This document shows, piece by piece, positions 23,608 through 30,727 of a stretch of DNA of 43,260 nt (the stretch's first letter is position 1; each line of letters starts with the position of its first letter). The notes under the pieces were generated by a model, which saw nothing but the letters and a program-made list of their open reading frames with translations, had not been told where the DNA came from and made no database searches. Source of the stretch: JBGOUJ01 sp041477005 (GTDB lineage: Bacteria; Acidobacteriota; Terriglobia; Bryobacterales; JACQDG01); NCBI GenBank assembly GCA_041477005.1, contig JBGOUJ010000005.1, forward strand, positions 1 through 43,260, in the 5' to 3' direction. The translations under genes and the position numbers were made by a program.

Positions 23608-24756
23608 ATGACGGTTTTGTGCTGGGCCGCTTATGCTCTTTGCCTGGTGATTGCGGCAGGCGGACTGGTCTTTTACGGACTAACGCTGATCGCCGTCCGG
23701 CGCTACCGCCGCGAGGCTCCCCGGGCGCTTGCCGGGCCCAGCCAGTTCACCCCGCCCCTTACCGTCCTCAAACCTCTGGCCGGCCTGGAGGCCGGCCTGG
23801 AAGCCAACCTCCGCACATTCTTCGAGCAAGACTATCCGCAATACCAGCTTCTCTTCGCCGTGCGCCGGGCCGATGACCCGGCTGCCGGGGTCGCGCGCCG
23901 GCTGCTCGAGCAGTATCCGGGCTGCGACGCCGAGCTGATCGTGACCGGAGAGCCGCCCTTCCCCAACGCCAAGGTTTGGAGCTTGAGTCGCATGGCCGAG
24001 CGGGCGCGCCACGAGATTCTGGTGATCAGCGACAGCGACATCCGCGCCACGCCGGACTACCTGCGAGGCATCGCCGCCGACTATGCCGATCCGCAGGTGG
24101 CCGTATCCTGCTGCCCCTATCGCGCGGAGCCCGGGCCGACTTTCTGGTCGCGCCTGGAAGCGCTGACGCAGAACACCGAATTCTGGTGCGGCGTGCTGGT
24201 GGCGCGGATGCTTGAAGGCATGCAGTTCGCCGTCGGCCCCACCATGAGCCTGCGCCGGAAATACCTCGACCAAGTCGGCGGTTTCACCGCGTTGGGCGAA
24301 TACCTGGCCGAGGATTTCGTCCTCGGGCAGCGGGCCGCCAGGCACGGTTACAAGGCGGCGCTTTCGGCCCACGTCGTGGACCACTGCATCGGCGGCCAGC
24401 CGTTCCGCGCCAACCTCACCCACCGGATTCGTTGGGCGCGCTCGACCCACCGCTCGCGCCCCTGGGGCTACCTGGGCCAAGTCTTCACCAACCCGCTGCC
24501 CTTCGCCCTGCCCCTTCTGGCCACGCCGGCAGCGCCTCTGGCGGCCTTGGTCCTCGGAGCGCGGGCGGCGGTCGTGGCCGTGGTGGCGCTGGGGCTGTTG
24601 CGCGATCCGCTCACGCGCCGGCGTTGGTGGCTGGTTCCGGTCGCCGACGTCGCCAGCCTGATCGTGTGGCTGCTGGGGCTATTCGGCGATACGGTGCTGT
24701 GGCGCGGACGACGCTACCGGCTCCTCCGCGACGGCCGGTTTGAGCTGGTCAGCTAG
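23608..24756 (+). CDS. GT2/GT21-type membrane glycosyltransferase (ceramide glucosyltransferase / HpnI-like)
   Basis: The 382-residue product has an N-terminal membrane helix (residues 5-30), a GT-A catalytic domain, and two or three C-terminal helices. The GT-A domain shows LTVLKPLAGLEAGLE, the metal-binding SDSDIRA, EDFVLGQRAA (catalytic Asp) and a RIRWARSTHRSRPW segment corresponding to Q/RxxRW. This matches ceramide glucosyltransferases and the hopanoid-associated HpnI. Either glycosylation of a hopanoid (bacteriohopanetetrol) or of a sphingolipid-like acceptor is plausible. No squalene or hopene genes are nearby, so the acceptor is inferred only from family. It lies upstream of the rpmI operon promoter. 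Confidence 0.75.
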   Translation: MTVLCWAAYALCLVIAAGGLVFYGLTLIAVRRYRREAPRALAGPSQFTPPLTVLKPLAGLEAGLEANLRTFFEQDYPQYQLLFAVRRADDPAAGVARRLLEQYPGCDAELIVTGEPPFPNAKVWSLSRMAERARHEILVISDSDIRATPDYLRGIAADYADPQVAVSCCPYRAEPGPTFWSRLEALTQNTEFWCGVLVARMLEGMQFAVGPTMSLRRKYLDQVGGFTALGEYLAEDFVLGQRAARHGYKAALSAHVVDHCIGGQPFRANLTHRIRWARSTHRSRPWGYLGQVFTNPLPFALPLLATPAAPLAALVLGARAAVVAVVALGLLRDPLTRRRWWLVPVADVASLIVWLLGLFGDTVLWRGRRYRLLRDGRFELVS

Positions 24757-24763
24757 TCCCACA

Positions 24764-24772
24764 TGCTATACT
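24764..24772 (+). promoter_or_regulatory. Extended -10 element TGCTATACT and rpmI leader
   Basis: TGC plus TATACT (24767-24772) follows the glycosyltransferase stop codon. The rpmI start is 96 nt downstream, leaving a leader of about 90 nt with AGGAGG at 24857-24862. In other bacteria leaders at this position carry L20-dependent control; no specific fold was recognised here. Confidence 0.55.
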
Positions 24773-24868
24773 GGGGGTTCTTTCCCGGACTGCCGCGGAC
24801 CAAGCACCAAACTCCAATGAGTGAACGGGCCGGCGGAGTTCGCTGTGTGCTGCGCCAGGAGGTTTGTT

Positions 24869-25060
24869 TTGCCGAAACTGAAATCACACCGGGGCGCCGC
24901 CAAACGGTTCAAGCGGACGGCGACCGGCAAAATCATGCGTCACCACGCCTCGGCGCGCCACATTCTGACGAGCAAGACGCGCAAGCGCAAGCGCAAGCTG
25001 CGCAAGGCCACCGAGATCAACGCGGGCGATTACGGTCGCATCGGCCGAATGCTTCTTTGA
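24869..25060 (+). CDS. rpmI: 50S ribosomal protein L35
   Basis: L35 is a small basic protein of the large ribosomal subunit. The 63-residue product begins PKLKSHRGAAKRFKRTATGK after the start and ends in the expected basic stretch LTSKTRKRKRKLRK. The start codon is TTG at 24869, fixed by AGGAGG 6 nt upstream and by the family N-terminus; an upstream in-frame ATG-type start would add 16 unrelated residues. It heads the rpmI-rplT-pheS-pheT cluster. infC, which usually precedes it, is absent. Confidence 0.93.
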   Translation: MPKLKSHRGAAKRFKRTATGKIMRHHASARHILTSKTRKRKRKLRKATEINAGDYGRIGRMLL

Positions 25061-25064
25061 TTAG

Positions 25065-25202
25065 GATCGCAGATTGTGGGCCGGAGACCCCGGTCCGATT
25101 CCAGGGCTGCGATCCCGTAAAAAAGGATGGTGATCGCGGACGGCAGAACGTCGCCCCGGGCCCACGATCTACGATCCGCGATCCACGCGAAGCGTGGATC
25201 GC
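25065..25202 (+). promoter_or_regulatory. Structured spacer between rpmI and rplT
   Basis: The 217-bp gap between rpmI and rplT contains an 18-bp inverted repeat. Its arms are gatcgcagattgtgggcc at 25065-25082 and ggcccacgatctacgatc at 25159-25176 (one G-U wobble and one mismatch in RNA). Next to it is a perfect 11-bp hairpin, gcgatccacgc - GAA - gcgtggatcgc, at 25178-25202. A smaller gcgatc/gatcgc stem lies inside the large loop. No T-tract follows, so it is not a simple terminator. It ends 75 nt before rplT and could be a protein-binding or processing site, or a dispersed palindromic element. Confidence 0.6.
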
Positions 25203-25277
25203 CCAAGGCGTGCGAGCAGGCGCGAGGCACGTGCCTGACTGGCCGCCGAAAATCGAAATAGAAACAGGAGAAAAACC

Positions 25278-25640
25278 GTGCCCAGAGTCAAACGCGGGAC
25301 CAAACGCCGCGACCGCCGCAAAAAAATTCTCGCCCGCGCGTCCGGCTACTTTCTCACCAAAAGCAAGCTCTTTCGAGCGGCTAAGGAAGCCGTCGAGCGC
25401 GGACTGAAGTTCGCTTACGTCGGCCGCCGGCAAAAGAAGCGCGACTTTCGCTCGCTGTGGATCATCCGCATCGGGGCGGCCGCCCGCGCCAACAATCTCT
25501 CCTACAACAAGCTCATTCACGGGTTGAAGCTGGCCGGCGTGGAGCTGGACCGCAAGATGCTGGCCGAGCTGGCCGCCCGCGACGCTGCCGCCTTCGCCGC
25601 TCTGGCGGAAAAGGCCAAGGCCGCTCTGGCGGCCGCCTAG
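25278..25640 (+). CDS. rplT: 50S ribosomal protein L20
   Basis: L20 binds 23S rRNA early in 50S assembly and represses its own operon in several bacteria. The 120-residue product has the family N-terminus PRVKRGTKRRDRRKKILARA, then GYFLTKSKLFRAAKEAV, RDFRSLWIIRIGAAAR and the C-terminal globular part SYNKLIHGLKLAGVELDRK. The GTG at 25278 has CAGGAG 7 nt upstream. pheS follows after 16 nt. Confidence 0.95.
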   Translation: MPRVKRGTKRRDRRKKILARASGYFLTKSKLFRAAKEAVERGLKFAYVGRRQKKRDFRSLWIIRIGAAARANNLSYNKLIHGLKLAGVELDRKMLAELAARDAAAFAALAEKAKAALAAA

Positions 25641-25656
25641 AAGCCGGGGCGGGGCT

Positions 25657-26730
25657 ATGTCGATCACCGAGAAAGCCACTCGGACCCTAGCCGATCTCGC
25701 CGCCGATCCGGCGGCCGTCGAGCAACTCTACGCGGAATTGCGCGCGCTGTTCGACCAGGAGCTGGCCCAGGCCGGCGGCGCCGACCAGGTCAGGAAGCTG
25801 CGCGACCGCTGGCTGGGCCGCAAGCAAGGCTTGCTCACGGCGACCAACGATCACTGGCTCAAGCCGGCCGCGCGCGAGCTCAAGCCGGCGGTCGGCAAGC
25901 TGCAGAACAGCCTGAAAACCTCCGTCGAGCAGGCCATCGAAGCGGCTGCCGGGAAGGCCCCCGCGGGCGTCGCGGAGCCGGCGCTCGACGTTACCCTGCC
26001 CGGCCCCGCCCGCACCATCGGCGCCCGCCACCCCGTGCGCATCATCCAGGAAGAGATTGAGTTCATCTTTCGCTCCATGGGCTACTCGATCTTCGACGGC
26101 CCCGAGATCGAATCCGACTACTACAACTTCGAAGCGCTGAATTTCGCCGACAACCATCCGGCGCGCGACGCCATGGATTCGATTTTCATCACCGACCGCA
26201 TGCTGCTGCGCACCCACACCTCGCCGTGCCAGATTCGCATCATGGAAAAGCAGAAGCCCCCGCTGCGCTACATCGTCCCCGGCAAGGTCTATCGCAACGA
26301 CGCGCCCGACGCCAGCCACTCGCCCATGTTCCACCAGATCGAAGGCTTCGCGGTCGATGAGCACATCACCTTCTGTGACCTGAAGGGCACGCTCGACCAC
26401 TTCCTGAAGCAGCTCTTCGGCTCGAAGATCACCACGCGCTTCCGCCCGAGCTTCTTCCCCTTCACCGAGCCCAGCGCCGAGGTGGATATCTCCTGCATCG
26501 TCTGCAGCGGGAAAGGCTGCCGCGTCTGCAAGCAGAGCGGATACATGGAGATGCTGGGCTGCGGTATGATCGATCCAGCCGTTTTCCGTTACGTCGGCTA
26601 CGACCCGGAGCGCTACTCCGGGTTCGCGTTCGGTCTGGGGATTGACCGGCTGGCCATGCGGAAATATGGCATCAACGATATCCAGTTGTTCTTCCAGGGC
26701 GACGTCCGCTTCCTGAGGCAGTTCCGCTAA
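25657..26730 (+). CDS. pheS: phenylalanine--tRNA ligase alpha subunit
   Basis: PheS is the catalytic subunit of the PheST heterotetramer. The 357-residue product has an N-terminal coiled-coil (residues 1-90). The class II core carries HPVRIIQEEIEFIFRSMGY, the ESDYYNFEALNFADNHPARD segment, RTHTSPCQIR and the DASHSPMFHQIEGFAVDE segment. Near the end are CIVCSGKGCRVCKQSGYMEM and FGLGIDRLAMRKYGI (motif 3). The stop overlaps the pheT start (TAATG), as is usual for this pair. Confidence 0.95.
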   Translation: MSITEKATRTLADLAADPAAVEQLYAELRALFDQELAQAGGADQVRKLRDRWLGRKQGLLTATNDHWLKPAARELKPAVGKLQNSLKTSVEQAIEAAAGKAPAGVAEPALDVTLPGPARTIGARHPVRIIQEEIEFIFRSMGYSIFDGPEIESDYYNFEALNFADNHPARDAMDSIFITDRMLLRTHTSPCQIRIMEKQKPPLRYIVPGKVYRNDAPDASHSPMFHQIEGFAVDEHITFCDLKGTLDHFLKQLFGSKITTRFRPSFFPFTEPSAEVDISCIVCSGKGCRVCKQSGYMEMLGCGMIDPAVFRYVGYDPERYSGFAFGLGIDRLAMRKYGINDIQLFFQGDVRFLRQFR

Positions 26731-28799
26731 TGCGAATCCTGCTCAGTTGGCTGCGGGAATACATCGACGCGCCGGAGTCCGCCGCCGAAGTGGCGCACGC
26801 CCTCACCATGGCCGGCATTACCGTCGAATCGGTGGGCGAGGAGCACGGCGAAGCGGTGCTCGAAATGGACATAACCGCCAACCGCCCGGACGCCATGAAC
26901 CACCTGGGAGTGGCGCGCGAGCTGGCGGCTGTGTGGGGCCGCCAGGTCCGCCGGCCCCTCATCCAAATGCACGAGGACGCCCGCCGGGCCGCCGGGCGAG
27001 CCTCGATCGAGATCGCCGCCGCGGATCTGTGCGCGCGTTACGTGGGTCGCGTGGCGGTGGAGGTCCAGGTCGGACCTTCGCCCGATTGGATGCGCCGGCG
27101 GCTCGAGCTGTGCGGCGTCCGCTCCATCAACAACGTGGCCGACATTACCAACTACGTGCTGCTCGAAGTCGGCCAGCCCACCCACGCCTTCGACCTGGAC
27201 ACGCTCGAAGGCGCCAAAATCATCGTCCGGCGGGCGGCGGCGCTCTCTGGGGAGCCTTCGGGGGCGCACTCAGGGCCGGGCGAGCGGCTGGTTACGCTCG
27301 ACGGCGTCGAGCGGGCGCTCCAGCCCGACCACCTCGTGATCGCCGATGGCAGGCGGCCGGTCGCCTTGGCCGGGATCATGGGCGGCGCGGAGACGGAGAT
27401 CTCCGCCCACACCCGCAACGTCCTGATCGAGAGCGCTTGGTTCGAGCCGGCATCCATCCGCCGCACGGCCCGCCACTTCGGCATGCACACGGAGGCCTCT
27501 CACCGCTTCGAGCGCGGCGCCGACATCGAAGCGACCGTCTGGGCCGCCGACCGCATCGCGGCGTTGCTCGAACAACTGGCCTCGGCCACAGTTCTGGGTG
27601 GCGTGATCGACGCCTATCCGGCTCTGCGGCGCCGCCAGCCGATCGCGCTGCGGGCTTCTGCGGTAAGTCGCCACCTGGGGATTCAAATCCCGGCGGCGGA
27701 GGTCGAGCGCATACTGGCGGCTCTGTGCTTCGCGGTCGAGCGCGGCGATTCGGACTGGAAGGTGACGCCGCCCTCCGCACGCCTCGACGTCGAGCGGGAG
27801 ATCGATCTGATTGAAGAGATCGCCCGCATCTACGGCTACGACCGTTTTCCGCCGCGCCTTCCAGCCTGGGCGGGCCACTCCGAGGAAGCCGAGAACTCCG
27901 GCAAGGAGCGCCGTGTGCGGGATCTCGCGCGGGCGATCGGCTACGATGAGGCCATTACCTATGCCTTCCTCTCCTCCGCCGAGGCCGAGCGATTTGGCTC
28001 CTGGAAGCCGGTCGCGGTGCGCAATCCGCTGAGCGAGCTCCATGCGGTGATGCGGAATTCGGCGGTCCCCGGAATGTTGCGAGCGCTCGAATGGAACCTC
28101 CACCGGGGTCAGAACGACGTGCGGCTGTTCGAAGTGGGCCGGCTCTATCGCCCGGAAGGCAAGGATTACGCCGAGGCGCCCGTGCTCGCCCTGGGCGCCA
28201 GCGGGCGGGCGCGCCCGGCCTCCCTCAACGATCCGGGCAAGCCGTACGACTTCTCCGAGATGAAGGCCGACGTGGCGAAACTGCTCGAAGTGTTTGCCTG
28301 GGGCCGTATCTATTTCGATCACGAGACCGACACCGCCTGCTACCATCCGGGACGCTCGGCGCGCGCGGTCGCAGACGGCGCCACGGTAGCCCGCTTCGGG
28401 GAAATCCACCCCGATCTGGCCGCGGAGCGCAAAATGCGCCAGCCGGTCTTCGTGGCCGAGATCTGGCTGGAGCGGCTCTATAAGCTGCCGCTACGCGAGC
28501 CGAGCTTTCGGTCTTTGCCGCGGGTACCGGCGGTGGATCGCGATTTCTCGCTGCTGCTGCCCGAAGGCACCGCGTTCGAGCGGATCGTGGAGGCGGTCGG
28601 CCCGCGCGAATACCTGGTGCGGCTCGAGCCGCTGGAGATCTTTCGCGGAGAGCCGGCGCCGCCGGGAAAATTCAGCATCCTGCTGCGGGCCGTCTGGCAG
28701 CGTGACGACGCCAGCCTGACCGACGAGCAGGTGAACGGCTACGCGCGGGAAATCGTCGACGTTCTGCGGCGCGAGTTGGGCGCGGAGCAGCGGGGGTAG
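26730..28799 (+). CDS. pheT: phenylalanine--tRNA ligase beta subunit, short form
   Basis: The 689-residue product has the B3/B4 editing domain (GVRSINNVADITNYVLLE, GQPTHAFDLDTLEG), B5 (QPIALRASAVSRHLGIQIP), the non-catalytic core and a C-terminal FDX-ACB domain (RVPAVDRDFSLLLPEG). It is about 100 residues shorter than the E. coli type. The N-terminal helix (TMAGITVESVG) passes directly to LEMDITANRPDAMNHLGVAR, so the EMAP-II-like tRNA-binding domain normally inserted here is missing. Editing and anticodon contacts remain. A short GEPSGAHSGPGERL insertion in B3/B4 looks like a loop expansion. Start overlaps the pheS stop. Confidence 0.93.
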   Translation: MRILLSWLREYIDAPESAAEVAHALTMAGITVESVGEEHGEAVLEMDITANRPDAMNHLGVARELAAVWGRQVRRPLIQMHEDARRAAGRASIEIAAADLCARYVGRVAVEVQVGPSPDWMRRRLELCGVRSINNVADITNYVLLEVGQPTHAFDLDTLEGAKIIVRRAAALSGEPSGAHSGPGERLVTLDGVERALQPDHLVIADGRRPVALAGIMGGAETEISAHTRNVLIESAWFEPASIRRTARHFGMHTEASHRFERGADIEATVWAADRIAALLEQLASATVLGGVIDAYPALRRRQPIALRASAVSRHLGIQIPAAEVERILAALCFAVERGDSDWKVTPPSARLDVEREIDLIEEIARIYGYDRFPPRLPAWAGHSEEAENSGKERRVRDLARAIGYDEAITYAFLSSAEAERFGSWKPVAVRNPLSELHAVMRNSAVPGMLRALEWNLHRGQNDVRLFEVGRLYRPEGKDYAEAPVLALGASGRARPASLNDPGKPYDFSEMKADVAKLLEVFAWGRIYFDHETDTACYHPGRSARAVADGATVARFGEIHPDLAAERKMRQPVFVAEIWLERLYKLPLREPSFRSLPRVPAVDRDFSLLLPEGTAFERIVEAVGPREYLVRLEPLEIFRGEPAPPGKFSILLRAVWQRDDASLTDEQVNGYAREIVDVLRRELGAEQRG

Positions 28800-28803
28800 G
28801 GAT

Positions 28804-29085
28804 ATGTCGGACCAATCAAACGGCGCAGTCGAGTCGGGGGCGCTGGCGTCGCTGGCCAGGCTCGAGGACCGCATTCTGGCGACGGCCGAGCAGTTGCGCG
28901 ACGCGCGACGCGAAAAAGCGCAGGCGGAAAAAGAGGCGGCGGTGTTGCGGCAGCAAGTCGCCGAGAGCGAGCAGCGGGCGCGCCAGGCGGCCGCCGAGCT
29001 CGATTCCTACCGGGCGGAGCGCCGCGAGCTTGCCCAGCGGCTGGAGCAATTGCTCGCCCGGATTGACTTGCTCACCCAGGAGTAA
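28804..29085 (+). CDS. small coiled-coil protein, ZapB-like in position
   Basis: The 93-residue product is almost entirely one charged coiled coil from residue 18 (LARLEDRILATAEQLRDARR to LAQRLEQLLARIDLLTQE). It lies 4 nt after pheT and 34 nt before zapA. A similar small coiled-coil gene beside zapA is common, and such proteins often support the division ring. The function here is inferred from position and shape only. No signal peptide or other domain is present. Confidence 0.7.
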   Translation: MSDQSNGAVESGALASLARLEDRILATAEQLRDARREKAQAEKEAAVLRQQVAESEQRARQAAAELDSYRAERRELAQRLEQLLARIDLLTQE

Positions 29086-29119
29086 TATAAAGGGGAGAGC
29101 GGCGGAACGGCGCCTGATC

Positions 29120-29446
29120 ATGGAACAAGAGAGCATCCGCGTAACCATTTACGATCAGGTCTATCACCTGAAAAGCCCGGCGGCGGATCGCGCTCACATG
29201 GAGGAAGTGGCCAGCTACGTGGACAACCGCATGGCCGCCATCGCCTCCCGCACCCAAACCGTGGATTCGATTCGCGTCGCCGTGCTGGCCGCCCTGCACA
29301 TCGCCGACGAGCTGCTGCGGCTGCGCCAGGAGCACGAGCTGCTCGAAAACGGCGTGGAGGCCAAGAGCCGCGAATACGCCGCGCTGCTCGAGGAAGCTCT
29401 GGAGCCGTCGTCCACGCCCGTCCTGGCCACCGGAACCGGGGATTGA
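29120..29446 (+). CDS. zapA: cell division protein ZapA
   Basis: ZapA binds FtsZ and bundles its filaments at midcell. The 108-residue product has the family N-terminal globular part (IRVTIYDQVYHLKSPAADRA, HMEEVASYVDNRMAAIA) and a C-terminal helix and coiled coil (AVLAALHIADELLRLRQEHE). The ATG at 29120 is chosen because homology begins there; the open frame continues upstream without similarity. The 6S RNA gene downstream is the typical zapA-ssrS neighbourhood. Confidence 0.9.
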   Translation: MEQESIRVTIYDQVYHLKSPAADRAHMEEVASYVDNRMAAIASRTQTVDSIRVAVLAALHIADELLRLRQEHELLENGVEAKSREYAALLEEALEPSSTPVLATGTGD

Positions 29447-29509
29447 CTGCCGCGCGGCCCCCACGAAATTACGCAGAACCGCTCGCTCACCGGCCGGAGG
29501 GGTCTTTTT

Positions 29510-29572
29510 CGACCGTGAGGGAGCGCCCTTCGAGGCGCAACCGCCACTGGAACAGCCGCTCCCTCACGGTCG
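29510..29572. repeat. 16-bp inverted repeat between zapA and 6S RNA
   Basis: The arms cgaccgtgagggagcg (29510-29525) and cgctccctcacggtcg (29557-29572) are perfectly complementary, with a 31-nt loop. The sequence resembles palindromic intergenic repeats that I recall as frequent in Solibacter-like genomes. It could terminate the zapA transcript, but no T-tract follows the 3' arm (a ggtctttttc tract precedes the 5' arm). Confidence 0.7.
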
Positions 29573-29631
29573 CGGAATGGGCTCGTGCATCCGATCGTTG
29601 GGGCCACCTGCCGTGCCCGCAGCTTTTGGGC

Positions 29632-29637
29632 TAGAAT
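29632..29637 (+). promoter_or_regulatory. -10 element TAGAAT of the 6S RNA gene
   Basis: TAGAAT lies 6 nt upstream of 29644, the first base of the closing stem of the 6S RNA. The distance fits a transcription start at about 29644. Confidence 0.55.
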
Positions 29638-29643
29638 GTAGGT

Positions 29644-29846
29644 GGAGCATTGCTGCGACGTTTGTGACCGGTGGCTGATTTTTTTGATCCAACAATCAAA
29701 TGTTGGGGACCCGCCTCGATTCGCTCTGGTGAGCAGGCTCCGGTTCCGCGAGCGGAAAACGGAGAAGCCTAAAGGGGCGCGGAGGGTCCCCCCCTGGTGA
29801 ACCTGGGGTCAAACATGGCTGCCGGCACGGCCAAGCGGGATGCTCC
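29644..29846 (+). ncRNA. ssrS: 6S RNA
   Basis: 6S RNA mimics an open promoter and sequesters the housekeeping RNA polymerase holoenzyme in stationary phase. The ends pair: GGAGCAT at 29644-29650 with ATGCTCC at 29840-29846. Inside are segments that match the 6S pattern in order: CTGGTGAGCAGGCTC, then GGAGAAGCCTAAA, then GGTGAACCTGGGGTCAA, and a GGCTGCCGGCACGGC 3' arm. The second half aligns by eye with the E. coli sequence (GGTGAGCATGCTC, GAGAAGCCTTAAA, TTGAACCAAGGGTTCAA). Length (about 203 nt) is within range, and the location downstream of zapA is typical. Ends are estimated from the stem and the -10 box. Confidence 0.85.
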
Positions 29847-29887
29847 TCAGTCCTTCAGCCGGCGCGCTCCGTGAGCGTTCCTTTCTC

Positions 29888-30670
29888 GTGAGGATTCTGT
29901 TCATCGGCGATATTTTCGGATCGGCCGGCCGCCGCATCGTGGCCGACCACGTCGGCGATATCGTCAAGACCCAGCAGATCGACCTGGTCATTGCCAATTG
30001 CGAGAACGCCGCCGCCGGTTTCGGCATTACGCCCCGGCTGGCCGAGGAGCTGCTCGGCCTGGGAATCCACGTACTCACCTCCGGAAATCACATCTGGGAC
30101 AAGAAAGAGATTCTGGATTACATCGCGCGCGAGCCACGCCTGCTGCGCCCCGACAACTACCCGGCCGGGGCCCCCGGCAGCGGTGTGCTGGTGGGATCAA
30201 CCGCCTCCGGCGTCCCCTATGCCGTGATCAATCTGCAGGGTCGGACTTACCTGCCCAGCATCGACTCCCCGTTCCAGCGCGCCGACGCGATCCTGGCCTC
30301 TTTGCCGGCTGCGGTGCGGGTGCGGATCGTGGACTTTCACGCCGAGGTCACCAGCGAGAAAATGGCCTTCGGCTGGTACCTGGATGGCCGGGTGAGCGCC
30401 GTGCTCGGCACCCATACCCACGTGCCCACGGCCGACGAGCGCATTTTGCCCGGCGGCACTGCATATCAGACAGATGTTGGTATGACCGGCCCGTATGACT
30501 CGGTAATCGGTGCGGACAAAAAGGCGGCTTTGGACCGTTTCTTGAAGGGTATGCCGAACCGGCTCGAGCCGGCCACAGGCGACGTTCGGCTGGCGGCTGC
30601 TATCATCGATCTGGACGAAACGACCGGCCGGGCCAGTTCCATCCGCCGGCACATGGTCAACGGGGACTGA
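29888..30670 (+). CDS. ymdB: YmdB-family metallophosphoesterase
   Basis: YmdB (TIGR00282) proteins are di-metal 2',3'-cyclic nucleotide phosphodiesterases; in Bacillus they influence sporulation and biofilm decisions. The 260-residue product has the metal-site motifs FIGDIFGSAGRR, NCENAAAGFGIT, LTSGNHIWDKKEI, VDFHAEVTSEKMAFG and GTHTHVPTADE, all intact. The GTG at 29888 is the start because the beta strand RILFIGDIF begins there; upstream codons overlap the 3' end of the 6S RNA region. Confidence 0.92.
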   Translation: MRILFIGDIFGSAGRRIVADHVGDIVKTQQIDLVIANCENAAAGFGITPRLAEELLGLGIHVLTSGNHIWDKKEILDYIAREPRLLRPDNYPAGAPGSGVLVGSTASGVPYAVINLQGRTYLPSIDSPFQRADAILASLPAAVRVRIVDFHAEVTSEKMAFGWYLDGRVSAVLGTHTHVPTADERILPGGTAYQTDVGMTGPYDSVIGADKKAALDRFLKGMPNRLEPATGDVRLAAAIIDLDETTGRASSIRRHMVNGD

Positions 30671-30683
30671 AGGGATTCTTGAG

Positions 30684-30720
30684 TTGTTGATTTGCCTGGC
30701 TAAATCAACAAATCAACAAA
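30684..30720. repeat. TTGATTTG-family inverted repeat downstream of ymdB
   Basis: TTGTTGATTT (30684-30693) and AAATCAACAA (30702-30711) form a perfect 10-bp stem with an 8-nt loop. A further copy of the motif (atcaacaaat) follows directly. It belongs to the same motif family as 23152-23183, but here it is an inverted pair. It might act as a bidirectional terminator; the AT-rich stem makes this weak. Confidence 0.7.
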
Positions 30721-30727
30721 TGGGTTT

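Noticed and set aside
24773..24868. A known riboswitch or T-box in the rpmI leader
   Set aside because: The leader is only about 90 nt and no conserved riboswitch or T-box core could be recognised.
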